From positions 1-19,297 of the forward strand of contig MFGM01000026.1 in assembly GCA_001778275.1 (NCBI GenBank): a stretch of 19,297 nucleotides of DNA, written 5' to 3'. Shown piece after piece: positions 8,828 to 15,793 of this stretch. Position numbers and translations under genes: made by a program. A model generated the notes under the pieces. It ran no database searches and was not told the DNA's origin. It worked only from the letters and a program-made list of their open reading frames with translations. Positions within the stretch are counted from its first letter, which is position 1. Each line of letters begins with the position of its first letter. The DNA is from Candidatus Falkowbacteria bacterium RIFOXYC2_FULL_48_21 (GTDB lineage Bacteria > Patescibacteriota > Patescibacteriia > UBA11705 > JABHMO01).

Positions 8828-8941
8828 TTAACGAACCTTCCTCCGCCCCTGCAGCTTCTTACACTTCGCCACTTGCTTCGGCGATGCGTGCTTGCGGCCG
8901 CAGTGGATGCAGACGATTTCGCGTCCGCTTTTTTTGCACAT
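8828..8941 (-). CDS. 37-residue Cys-rich mini-protein (possible zinc knuckle)
   Basis: The product begins MCKKSGREIVCIHCGRKHAS and is very basic (KKLQGRRKVR at the end). It has a C-x2-C-x5-H pattern and a further Cys (C11, C14, H19, C27), enough for one zinc site of a C2HC or ribbon type. The start is set by AAGGAGG seven bases before ATG 8941. It lies 11 bases after the stop of the 70-residue gene (8953-9165) and is surely co-transcribed with it. A role in nucleic-acid or ribosome binding is suggested by composition only. Confidence 0.75.
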   Translation of the reverse strand: MCKKSGREIVCIHCGRKHASPKQVAKCKKLQGRRKVR

Positions 8942-8952
8942 CACGTGCCTCC

Positions 8953-9165
8953 TTACCGATGCGCCGGATATGGATACGGCTTGCCACAGAACATCTGCGG
9001 TTCCTTCCACGCCGGCAAACCGGCCTTGGGCGGCGTCAGCGCCAAGCGCAACGCTGACTTCAGCGCAGCACCGTTGTTACTCCAACCGGCCGCGACATCT
9101 GCCGGAATATCCCGTGGCAGATTGCGCAACACAGCCATCTGAAACTCGACAAACCAACCGGGCAC
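8953..9165 (-). CDS. 70-residue protein of unknown function
   Basis: The first start codon in the frame is GTG 9165, preceded by AAGGA five bases upstream; an internal ATG (residue 10, MAVLRNLP) is the alternative. The sequence contains DIPADVAAGWSNNGAALKSA followed by LRLALTP, an amphipathic helical pattern with a conserved-looking W-x-N-N-G-x-x-L core. A Pro-rich tail with one Cys follows. It heads the minus-strand small-protein operon, and the promoter at 9482-9510 would give a leader of about 310 bases. I cannot assign a family. Confidence 0.7.
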   Translation of the reverse strand: MPGWFVEFQMAVLRNLPRDIPADVAAGWSNNGAALKSALRLALTPPKAGLPAWKEPQMFCGKPYPYPAHR

Positions 9166-9445
9166 TACTTCCTTCGAGGTGGTTCCTCCAAAAAAATGTT
9201 AATCGCTGTCAAGCGCAGACCAAATGGTTTCGCCCCAGCGATATAAAGCCAAACAGTTGGCTTCATCTCCCTAAGACGAAAAGTGGTTATTCGCGTCATT
9301 CGCATTCTCTGCGACTATTCGTGTTCTTTACCTCCAACCACCCTCGGTCCAACACCAAAGGCGGCTTGCAGATAAACAAAGTATTGTGTACCTGTGTTTT
9401 ACCCTATCATCTGTGAACTCATGGCAAGCCATGGCTCACTGTCCA

Positions 9446-9472
9446 TTTAGCTAGACAAGCATCGTAGCTAAA
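9446..9472. promoter_or_regulatory. Palindromic operator candidate TTTAGCTA-N11-TAGCTAAA
   Basis: Perfect 8-base arms at 9446-9453 and 9465-9472. It lies just downstream of the minus-strand -10 box, so a bound protein would block early transcription. Another TTTAGCTA occurs in the plus promoter (9626-9633), and weaker relatives lie between (TTAGCC 9524, TTAGCTT 9546, TTAGCAAAG 9556). Confidence 0.6.
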
Positions 9473-9481
9473 TAACCAAGT

Positions 9482-9510
9482 AGTATAGCAAATTTTTAAT
9501 GTTTTGTCAA
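9482..9510 (-). promoter_or_regulatory. Near-consensus sigma70-type promoter, minus strand
   Basis: Read on the minus strand: TTGACA (9510-9505), a 17-base spacer ending in TTTGC, then TATACT (9487-9482). The TGC before the -10 makes it an extended -10 promoter. It drives the 9165-8389 small-protein operon. Confidence 0.8.
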
Positions 9511-9619
9511 TAGCGGCTGACTAATTTTAGCCAAGATTGATTCATTAGCTTCAAAATTAGCAAAGTTATTTTGACAACTGTTCCCAACAATCCACCAGGT
9601 ATCAGCAGTGTGCACAGTG

Positions 9620-9648
9620 TTGACATTTAGCTAAGAACTTGCTAATAT
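9620..9648 (+). promoter_or_regulatory. Near-consensus promoter with operator-like spacer, plus strand
   Basis: TTGACA (9620-9625), a 17-base spacer that contains TTTAGCTAAG and TTGC, then TAATAT (9643-9648). The octamer TTTAGCTA sits directly after the -35 box. It would start transcription near 9655, about 78 bases before ATG 9733. Confidence 0.8.
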
Positions 9649-9732
9649 CCAAAGGTAAGTGTTCGGCTTCAGATGGGAATCTGCGGATTGGACTAACGCA
9701 ACAAACCATTCACCACCGACAGGAGCAACCAA

Positions 9733-9999
9733 ATGCCAAAATCCGATGACACTCTAAATTTAACCAATGCGGAATTTGCGGATCGTCTATTCAAGAAACT
9801 TTTTCGAACCAGGCTGACAGAGGAGCAATATGGCCGACGACATCCGGAATTTCTCAAAACAAAACGGCGCATGGATCGCGCCTTTGCCAAAGCGAATCGG
9901 TCAACAGCGCCGGACAAATGCGCTGTTCTGGCGCGAACAATAGCAAAGATTATCAAAGAAGAAGAACCAACCAAAACAAAAGCAGGAGGCTCGCCATGA
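9733..9999 (+). CDS. Small helical protein, paralogue of the 11675 gene product
   Basis: An 88-residue, strongly charged, probably all-helical protein without membrane segment or signal peptide. ATG 9733 is preceded by AGGAG at a spacing of seven. Its middle part, RLFKKLFRTRLTEEQYGRRH followed by PEF and then M-x-x-A-x-x-x-A, aligns with the 92-residue protein at 11675 (VIKLLFNTKLTFREYYEQTP, then RF, M-x-x-A). The shared pattern is KxLFxTxLTxxxY-x4-PxF. It therefore belongs to a small protein family present twice here. Its stop overlaps the start of the next small gene (ATGA). Function unknown; the operon promoter and octamer motif suggest regulated expression. Confidence 0.82.
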   Translation: MPKSDDTLNLTNAEFADRLFKKLFRTRLTEEQYGRRHPEFLKTKRRMDRAFAKANRSTAPDKCAVLARTIAKIIKEEEPTKTKAGGSP

Positions 10000-10208
10000 C
10001 AAAACTGCCGAAAAGGTCAACCAAATAATTGCTCAAACCCTTTACCATCGACACGGCCAAGCTCGAGCCGGAAGCGCGCCGCTTTTTCTCGCGCGTCGGG
10101 CACGGTACTCCATCGGAAAGAAAGAAGCATCTCACCGAAGCCGACTATCGCCGGCTGAATGAAGCCATTGACGAGGCGGATCAAGCATTCCTCGACCGCG
10201 CCGGCTAA
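9996..10208 (+). pseudogene. Small gene interrupted by an in-frame TAA after ten codons
   Basis: A strong AGGAGG lies seven bases before ATG 9996, and the ATG overlaps the previous stop. The frame codes for MTKLPKRSTK, meets TAA at 10026-10028, and then stays open for 59 more codons (TTG 10029 to TAA 10206). The downstream part is well-formed and protein-like (KPFTIDTAKLEPEARRFFSR, later LTEADYRRLNEAIDEADQAF). The simplest reading is a recent nonsense mutation. Alternatives are reinitiation at the TTG directly after the stop, stop readthrough, or a sequencing error. The coding potential beyond the stop argues that the gene was intact until recently. Confidence 0.65.
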
Positions 10209-10220
10209 CATCACCCAAAC

Positions 10221-10254
10221 AAAAACGCCCGGCCTATTCGCCACGGCGTTTTTT
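10221..10254 (+). terminator. Rho-independent terminator
   Basis: AAAAACGCC (10221-10229) pairs with GGCGTTTTT (10245-10253) across a 15-base loop. A T-rich tail follows. It ends the 9733-10208 operon and, by symmetry, could also stop holA transcription from the other side. Confidence 0.75.
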
Positions 10255-10295
10255 ATTTATTCGTCCAAACCTTATCATTTACATCTCTTACTTGC

Positions 10296-10336
10296 GACTC
10301 TGGACTTTTGACTTTCAACTCTAGACTCTGGACTTG
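10296..10336. repeat. GACTTT-type interspersed repeat, intergenic copy
   Basis: A run of CTGGACTTTTGACTTTCAA-like heptamers ending in GACTCTGGACTTGCG. The part from about 10300 matches 14745-14784, inside polA, in about nine of every ten positions. Confidence 0.75.
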
Positions 10337-10354
10337 CGCTTCGCGAACATCGCC

Positions 10355-11353
10355 TTACAACTCCGCGACCAGCATATCAAACATCACCTCAAAGCCCACA
10401 TTCCTCATCTTAATCCCCACCTCGCAATCCAAAAGCTTGCGATAAATTTTCTTCACTTGCGGCAACGTAAAATTGTTCGCGTACTGCAAACTTTTCTTCA
10501 CGACATAAGGATGCAAACCCAGCTCGGCTGCCAACGCCGCCTCGTCCAACGCGCCGGCTTGCTTCGCCTCCAGAATCTGCCAAAAGATACGAAACTGGCG
10601 GATCAGCATCGTTAACAAATACATATCTTCCGCCCCGCTATCGATTTGATCTTGAAAAAGCTTCAACGTCCGCTTTTTGTCCCGCGCGCTGATCGTGTCC
10701 GTCAGATCAAAAATAACGTCATTGTATTTGCCGCGTACCATCAGCTTCACATCGTCCGTGGTGATCGGCTGATCCAGGCGAAAATGCGCCAACTTATTCA
10801 ATTCGCGATCAATCTGCCACAAGTCATTGCCCACCGCCGCCGCGAGCGCGTCCGCCGCGCCGGGCGCGACAAACGCGTCAAGCTTTTTCGCTCTGGCCTC
10901 AATCCATTTTTTCAATTCATACGGCCGCGGTGCTTCGAAGCGCTTGATTTCCGCCTCGTCCTTCACCGCCAGCGCTTTCAACGCCTTGAAGATGACACCA
11001 CGCTCGTCCGGTTTATCAGCTTGGCAAAACAACAAAAAGAAACCGCTATTATTTTTTTCAATGGCCGCGACAGTCATCTTTTTTGTTTCATCCTCCAACT
11101 TGGCGCTCGCGCTGAGAAAATTTTTCAGCACGATCAGCTTGTTCATGCCAAAGAGCGAATTTACTTGCAACGCGTTTTTCAAATCAACGGCGATTTTTTC
11201 CTTCGCGCCCGCTTCGCGCAAATCAAATACAAAAAAATTCAGCCGACCATGCTTTTTCTCAAACTGGCGTGTCCAGACCATCACTTTTTCGTGGATTTCA
11301 AAATCGTTTTCACCGTACCACAGGTAGATTTGTTTTGCTTTTATTTCCACCAT
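10355..11353 (-). CDS. holA: DNA polymerase III, delta subunit (clamp-loader wrench)
   Basis: A 332-residue protein, the normal length of the delta subunit that opens the sliding clamp in the replisome. It starts MVEIKAKQIYLWYGENDFEI, whose YLWYGEN-F matches the family start. The AAA+-like but ATP-inactive N-domain includes LQVNSLFGMNKLIVLKNF (about 62-79). The middle has RFEAPRPYELKKWIEARAKK, and then the helical part DLWQIDRELNKLAHF and ITTDDVKLMV follow. The C-terminal collar domain includes IFDLTDTISARDKKRTLKLF and LLTMLIRQFRIFWQI. No Shine-Dalgarno sequence precedes ATG 11353. It stands alone on the minus strand between two plus-strand small-protein operons and is probably a monocistronic housekeeping gene. 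Confidence 0.92.
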   Translation of the reverse strand: MVEIKAKQIYLWYGENDFEIHEKVMVWTRQFEKKHGRLNFFVFDLREAGAKEKIAVDLKNALQVNSLFGMNKLIVLKNFLSASAKLEDETKKMTVAAIEKNNSGFFLLFCQADKPDERGVIFKALKALAVKDEAEIKRFEAPRPYELKKWIEARAKKLDAFVAPGAADALAAAVGNDLWQIDRELNKLAHFRLDQPITTDDVKLMVRGKYNDVIFDLTDTISARDKKRTLKLFQDQIDSGAEDMYLLTMLIRQFRIFWQILEAKQAGALDEAALAAELGLHPYVVKKSLQYANNFTLPQVKKIYRKLLDCEVGIKMRNVGFEVMFDMLVAEL

Positions 11354-11444
11354 AACAGAATTATCTTAGCATAAACATAGAAAACGGGGAAACGGTAGCG
11401 CGTCGCCACGAACATTGTTGTCACGATTTACGAGTTAATCGCAG

Positions 11445-11547
11445 GTATCCCGCTAAAGCGGGGAGAACTCTTGGGGAACGAACGAGCACGCGGCGGACGC
11501 CGCGTGCTCGTTCGTTGAAAAATGTTTACCCCGCTTTGGCGGGATAC
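11445..11547. repeat. Nested long palindrome (MITE-like or cruciform)
   Basis: The outer arms GTATCCCGCTAAAGCGGGG (11445-11463) and CCCCGCTTTGGCGGGATAC (11529-11547) are inverted copies with one mismatch, and each can itself fold. Inside is a perfect 19-base palindrome, AACGAACGAGCACGCGGCG at 11477-11495, its reverse complement at 11498-11516, with only GA between. It lies in the 321-base gap between holA and the 92-residue gene. It could be a non-autonomous element, a strong hairpin or a protein-binding cruciform. Confidence 0.9.
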
Positions 11548-11588
11548 GTGCCTACCCGCGCGAAGTCTGCCATAATGAGCGAACACCA

Positions 11589-11617
11589 TTGACATTTTCT
11601 AAACAGCCTGATAAAGT
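11589..11617 (+). promoter_or_regulatory. Promoter of the 11675-12700 operon
   Basis: TTGACA (11589-11594), a 17-base spacer, and TAAAGT (11612-11617). Transcription would start near 11624, about 50 bases before ATG 11675 and past the nested palindrome. Confidence 0.7.
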
Positions 11618-11674
11618 GCCATTTCAATCAATTTTCGGTTTTTCCGATCCTTAACAATCAAAAAGGAGAAAAAC

Positions 11675-11953
11675 ATGACTGAACATTCTTTCCCGAAATT
11701 GAACACGTACCAGACCAACTTGATGGACGAAGTCATCAAACTGCTCTTCAACACAAAGCTGACTTTTCGCGAATATTACGAACAAACGCCGCGTTTTCGG
11801 AATCTGTACGCGAAAATGGAAGAAGCGAGGAAGCAAGCCATGGAGCTAGCCAAAACCGATGAACCGGCCGCGGTGAAACAGTTGGCGCAAGCCTACAGGC
11901 GGCTGGCCACGGAGGTCGAGGGGGAAAATGTCGATTGGCAATGGAAAAAATAA
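11675..11953 (+). CDS. Small helical protein, paralogue of the 9733 gene product
   Basis: A 92-residue charged protein starting MTEHSFPKLNTYQTNLMDEV. AAGGAG lies seven bases before ATG 11675. The segment IKLLFNTKLTFREYYEQTPR followed by F-x-x-L-x-x-K-M-x-x-A repeats the pattern of the 88-residue protein at 9733. After that comes an Ala-rich helix, AVKQLAQAYRRLATE, and a Trp-containing end (DWQWKK). No signal peptide or membrane helix is present. Its partner in the same operon, 30 bases further on, is a von Willebrand factor A protein, which suggests a physical or regulatory partnership. Function unknown. Confidence 0.85.
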   Translation: MTEHSFPKLNTYQTNLMDEVIKLLFNTKLTFREYYEQTPRFRNLYAKMEEARKQAMELAKTDEPAAVKQLAQAYRRLATEVEGENVDWQWKK

Positions 11954-11983
11954 TAATCACATTCTTTAACAAGGAGGCAAAAA

Positions 11984-12700
11984 ATGGCGAATGGCAAATC
12001 AACACATGATGTCTCACCCGAATCCGTAGCCGCAGTCAACCAACTGGTACCGATGGATGTTTCCGGCCAAATGTGCCTCGATGACGGCAAGCCTAAAACG
12101 CTTTCCGTCATGATCCTCGACCGTTCCGGATCAATGGCAAAGTATGGCGACACGCCGCAGAAATGCGTCAATGACCATCTGACCGCCATCAAAAATCAGC
12201 CCGACGGGCGCGAGCAATTCGTCACGGTGATTACTTTTGCCGACAACGCCAAGATCGAAATTCCGGTCTCTCCCGCCGCCACCGTGCAACCACTGGAAGC
12301 ATATCTTGCTGACGGCGGAACATTGCAGTGGCGAACCGTGCACGAGACGTTGAAGTTGTTCTGCACGCTTCACCGGATGAACGATCCGAAGAATCTCAAA
12401 GTCTTTGTCGGCGTAATCAGCGACGGAGACGACAATCTGTCGAATAAACCGACCTACCCGGAAGAGCCTTATCCGAAAAAAACGCAAAAGTGGGCAAAGA
12501 TAGCGCTCGATCTTGGATTCGAACTTTTCGCTTACGGCATCGGCATTGACGGCAAAAAGCTGGCGGAAGACATGGGCTTTCCCTCTGACGATCAACACGC
12601 ATTCACACTCGAAGCGTCCGTTGCCAGCGTTCGCGAGGCGACCACACACTTCACCAAAAGCACCACGCGCGTGCACAGCGGCTTCTGGAAAAAGCCATAA
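11984..12700 (+). CDS. Cytoplasmic von Willebrand factor A (vWA) domain protein
   Basis: A 238-residue protein that is almost entirely one vWA domain. The first MIDAS motif is MILDRSGSM (D at about residue 46, D-x-S-x-S), a GGT-containing turn follows near residue 110 (YLADGGTLQWRTVHETL), and the third acidic site is VGVISDGDDN (about 143-152). These are the metal-coordinating positions of this fold, which holds Mg2+ and binds partner proteins. There is no signal peptide or membrane helix, so it acts inside the cell. The start has AAGGAGG six bases upstream. It is the second gene of the operon with the 92-residue protein. No AAA+ ATPase of the MoxR or chelatase type, the usual vWA partner, is visible nearby. 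The tail RVHSGFWKKP is unremarkable. Confidence 0.9.
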   Translation: MANGKSTHDVSPESVAAVNQLVPMDVSGQMCLDDGKPKTLSVMILDRSGSMAKYGDTPQKCVNDHLTAIKNQPDGREQFVTVITFADNAKIEIPVSPAATVQPLEAYLADGGTLQWRTVHETLKLFCTLHRMNDPKNLKVFVGVISDGDDNLSNKPTYPEEPYPKKTQKWAKIALDLGFELFAYGIGIDGKKLAEDMGFPSDDQHAFTLEASVASVREATTHFTKSTTRVHSGFWKKP

Positions 12701-12819
12701 GCGCCTCGCATGAGCCAACCAGTTGTGGTCGCACTGGCAATAATGCGGCGGAAGACGCAGGTGCACTTGTCGCAATAGCGACTCCGAGACGTCTGTCATC
12801 CGCCATTTTTCTCAACTCA

Positions 12820-12847
12820 AGAACCCCGCAACGCGGGGCTCTTTTTT
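12820..12847 (+). terminator. Rho-independent terminator of the vWA operon
   Basis: CCCCGC-AAC-GCGGGG stem at 12824-12838, extended by AGAA/CTCT, followed by six T. It lies about 120 bases after the vWA stop and just before the convergent polA end. Nothing gene-like is evident in 12701-12819. Confidence 0.85.
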
Positions 12848-12900
12848 ACTCATTGATTTGACAACCTAATTTCTACTCCCTACTCCCTACAACCTACCAC

Positions 12901-15690
12901 CTATCCCACCATGTCCATCTCCCCCCAATTCTCCCCCGCCTCCGTATCCACCTTGATCGGCACGCACAACTTATGAATTTTTTCCATTTTTTCGTCCACC
13001 ACTTTCGCCACTGCCGCCACCTCGTCTTTCGGAACCTCGATAACTAATTCGTCATGAACTTGCAACAAGACTTTAGACTTTGGACTTTGGACTTTTAACC
13101 CCCCCACCACCTCAATCATCGCAATCTTCATCAAATCCGCCGCCGTGCCCTGAATCGGCATATTGATGGCCATGCGCTCGGCGCCGGCGCGTACTTGTTG
13201 AACGCCTGAATTGATCTCCGGCAAATAGCGCCGCCGGCCGAACAATGTTTGCACAAATCCGTCGCGCCGCGCGTCGTCTTTCATCTGGTCAATATATTTT
13301 TTTACGTCTTTGAAATTTTCAAAATACTTTTCAATAAACTCGCGCGCTTGTTCGCGCGAAATCTTCTTGCGCGCCGCGAGACCCCACGCGCCCATGCCGT
13401 AAAGAACGCCGAAGTTCACCTCCTTGGCCGCGCTGCGCATTTCTTTGGTGACTTTTTCTAACGGCACGCCGTAAATTTTCGCAGCCGTAACCTTGTGAAT
13501 ATCTTCTCCGCGCTCAAACACGGCCATCATATTCTTGTCCTTGGCCAAACAAGCGATCACGCGCAATTCAACTTGCGAATAGTCGGCGGAAATCAATTGA
13601 TTGCCCGGCTCAGCGATAAACGCCTTGCGAATTTCTTGACCCAGCTCGGTACGAATAGGAATATTTTGCAAATTCGGGTTTGAAGACGACAAACGGCCGG
13701 TGGCCGTCACCGTTTGATTAAACTCCGTATGAACGCGGCCGTCCGCCTCGACGATGGCTGGCAAAGCTTCTATATATGTTGACAACAGCTTTGTTAGCTC
13801 ACGGTATTCTTCAAGTAATTCAATAATCGGATGCAAACCGCGCAACTTTTCCAATTCGTCCGCGGCCGTGGACAGACCGGTTTTTGTTTTACCAATACCC
13901 TCAACGCTCAACTTCAACTTTTCAAACAAAACCTCCTTCAGCTGTTTTGGCGACGCGATGTTGAAATCCACTTTCGCCATTTCATGAATCGATTTTTCGA
14001 GCGCCTTTATCCGATCCCCAACCTTCTTTCCCATTTTATTCAGAAAATCAACGTCAATCTTGATCCCGTTCAACTCCATTTCAACCAAAACTTCCACCAG
14101 CGGCATTTCAATGTTAACGAACAAATCCCACAGCTTATCTTCCTGCAACTTCTTTTCCAAAATCTCAACCAACCGCCAAGTGTAGTCCGCGTCTTCGCAT
14201 GAATAATCGGAAACTTTTTTATTATCAACCAAGCCGAGCGTGATTTGACCTTGTCCTTTCTTGCCAATTAAATCCGTAATCTTCGTCATCTGATAACCAA
14301 GCTCGCGAAAGACCAAATCATCCAGCTTGTGCGCCCGCGTGCCGGGGTTGAGCAAATAAGACGCGATCATGGTATCGAAATATAAATTTTTCACTTCAAT
14401 CCCGGCCAACCGCAAAATCTTTACATCGAATTTTAAATTATGGCCGATCTTTTTTATTTTGTCATCCTCAAGGATTGGTTTTAGCTTCTCCAAAAACTTC
14501 GCCTGCGCCTCGACATAAACCGCCTTGCCCTTTTCCCAGCAAAAACTTATGCCGAGCAACTTGGCGCGAAACACGTTGAGGTTATCCGTCTCCGTATCGA
14601 AAACAAATTCTTTTTGCTTTTTTAATTCATCCAAAATTCTCTCAAATTCTTTCTCGTCTTTCACGTGAATATATTCGTGTCCGTTGTCCGTGTGTTTTTT
14701 CTCAATCTCCGCGTCCACTCGCGCCCTTTTCTCTTCTGCGCCTTCGGACTTTTGACTTTTAACTCCGGACTCTGGACTTGCGCCTGCGTTCTCGAAGTAC
14801 GGCAAACGATTAAGCAAACTTTTAAATTCAAGCGTCTGAAACACCTCGAACACCTTGGTTTTATCGTACGGCTTGAGCGAGCATTCGTCCAAATCAAACT
14901 CGAGCGGCACATCACGCACGATCGTGGACAACATTTTGCCCTGCAGCGCCTTGTCTTTATTATCTTTTAATAAATTATAAATACGCTCCGTCACTTTTAT
15001 ATTTTTGTATTCTCTTGGCTCAATCTTCTTGTACAAATTCTCAATCGAACCAAACTCTTTCATGAGGCCAAGCGCCGTCTTCTCACCAATGCCAGGCACG
15101 CCCGGAATATTGTCGGACGGATCACCGCGCAGACCTTTGTAATCAATCATTTGCGCCGGCACCAAACCCTCAAACTTTTCTTGCACCGCCTTTTCGTTAT
15201 AAACGACTGTATCGCTCATGCCCTTGCGCAAAGTGAAGACTTCTGTGTTCGCGTCAACGAGCTGGAGCGTGTCCATATCGCCGGTCACTATAATTGACAG
15301 CACGTCATCTCGGTTCACCTGCCGTTTGTCGCAAAGCGTACCGATTACGTCGTCCGCTTCGAATCCGGCTTTTTCAAAAATTTTCACGTTCATCGCCTCC
15401 AGCACTTCCTTTACCATCGGAATTTGCGCATACAACTCATCCGGTTGTTTCTCGCGTTGCGCCTTGTACTCCTTGAACTCTTCATGCCGGAACGTTTTTT
15501 CTTTGCGGTCGAAACACACGGCCACGAATTCCGGATTGAACTCTTTCATCGCCTTAAAAAAAGTGGATATAAAACCGTAGGCCGCGTTCGTTTGCTGGCC
15601 GTCCTTCGTCAGCATCGGCGGGATGGCGTGCCACGCGCGGTGGAGGATGGCGTTGCCGTCGACGATTATGAACTTTTTCAGTTTAGACAT
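12901..15690 (-). CDS. polA: DNA polymerase I
   Basis: A 929-residue enzyme for gap filling and primer removal. Domains in order: 5'-3' exonuclease (about 1-290, start SKLKKFIIVDGNAILHRAWH, with YKGLRGDPSDNIPGVPGIGE); 3'-5' exonuclease (about 340-525) with its acidic residues present in FVFDTETDNL, GHNLKFDVKI and YSCEDADYTW, so proofreading looks intact; and polymerase with motif A LISADYSQVELR, motif B RSAAKEVNFGVLYGMG and motif C LLQVHDELVIEV. Two short in-frame insertions come from GACTTT-type repeat DNA: one between the exonuclease domains (ESGVKSQKSEG), one at GGLKVQSPKSKV just before motif C. No Shine-Dalgarno sequence; a CTGTAC repeat begins eight bases upstream of the ATG. Confidence 0.96.
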   Translation of the reverse strand: MSKLKKFIIVDGNAILHRAWHAIPPMLTKDGQQTNAAYGFISTFFKAMKEFNPEFVAVCFDRKEKTFRHEEFKEYKAQREKQPDELYAQIPMVKEVLEAMNVKIFEKAGFEADDVIGTLCDKRQVNRDDVLSIIVTGDMDTLQLVDANTEVFTLRKGMSDTVVYNEKAVQEKFEGLVPAQMIDYKGLRGDPSDNIPGVPGIGEKTALGLMKEFGSIENLYKKIEPREYKNIKVTERIYNLLKDNKDKALQGKMLSTIVRDVPLEFDLDECSLKPYDKTKVFEVFQTLEFKSLLNRLPYFENAGASPESGVKSQKSEGAEEKRARVDAEIEKKHTDNGHEYIHVKDEKEFERILDELKKQKEFVFDTETDNLNVFRAKLLGISFCWEKGKAVYVEAQAKFLEKLKPILEDDKIKKIGHNLKFDVKILRLAGIEVKNLYFDTMIASYLLNPGTRAHKLDDLVFRELGYQMTKITDLIGKKGQGQITLGLVDNKKVSDYSCEDADYTWRLVEILEKKLQEDKLWDLFVNIEMPLVEVLVEMELNGIKIDVDFLNKMGKKVGDRIKALEKSIHEMAKVDFNIASPKQLKEVLFEKLKLSVEGIGKTKTGLSTAADELEKLRGLHPIIELLEEYRELTKLLSTYIEALPAIVEADGRVHTEFNQTVTATGRLSSSNPNLQNIPIRTELGQEIRKAFIAEPGNQLISADYSQVELRVIACLAKDKNMMAVFERGEDIHKVTAAKIYGVPLEKVTKEMRSAAKEVNFGVLYGMGAWGLAARKKISREQAREFIEKYFENFKDVKKYIDQMKDDARRDGFVQTLFGRRRYLPEINSGVQQVRAGAERMAINMPIQGTAADLMKIAMIEVVGGLKVQSPKSKVLLQVHDELVIEVPKDEVAAVAKVVDEKMEKIHKLCVPIKVDTEAGENWGEMDMVG
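13069..13096. repeat. GACTTT-type repeat inside polA (near motif C)
   Basis: Four tandem GACTTT-TGGACTTT units in the polA coding strand's complement, encoding KVQSPKSKV. The run keeps the reading frame and sits in the turn just before LLQVHDELV. Confidence 0.7.
14746..14782. repeat. GACTTT-type repeat inside polA (interdomain)
   Basis: Same pattern as the intergenic copy at 10296-10336 and about 90 percent identical to it. It encodes SPESGVKSQKSE between the 5'-3' and 3'-5' exonuclease domains, where length variation is tolerated. Confidence 0.75.
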
Positions 15691-15697
15691 AGGGGAT

Positions 15698-15793
15698 GGT
15701 TACAGATGTACAGATTAGCGGCGTACAGATAATACAGATAATCACAATTAATTAATCTGTATTATCGGTACCTTTAATCTGTACATCTGTAAC
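15698..15793. repeat. CTGTAC-family palindromic double repeat
   Basis: A reverse unit GGTTACAGATGTACAGATTA (15698-15717) plus GTACAGATAATACAGATAAT faces a forward unit ATTAATCTGTATTATCGGTA ending TAATCTGTACATCTGTAAC (15775-15793). It spans the polA upstream region and the last 14 codons and stop of the GxxExxY gene. Confidence 0.85.

Noticed and set aside
9165..9305. 46-codon minus-strand frame (MRMTRITTF start) whose TAG overlaps the GTG of the 70-residue gene
   Set aside because: No Shine-Dalgarno at a usable distance, unlike its three SD-led neighbours, and the DNA has GAATGCGAATGACGCGAATA-like simple repetition. It is probably leader sequence.
8892..9416. 174-codon plus-strand frame
   Set aside because: It lies antisense to the two SD-led small genes and has low-complexity residues and no start signal, so it is a shadow.
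10026..10028. TAA reassigned to an amino acid
   Set aside because: Other genes in the window, including rpsP and TrmB, use TAA as their real stop, so reassignment is not plausible.
10646..11374. 242-codon plus-strand frame over holA
   Set aside because: Antisense shadow of a clearly conserved clamp-loader gene.
12710..12778. 22-codon plus-strand frame after the vWA gene
   Set aside because: Very short, no ribosome binding site and no recognisable pattern.
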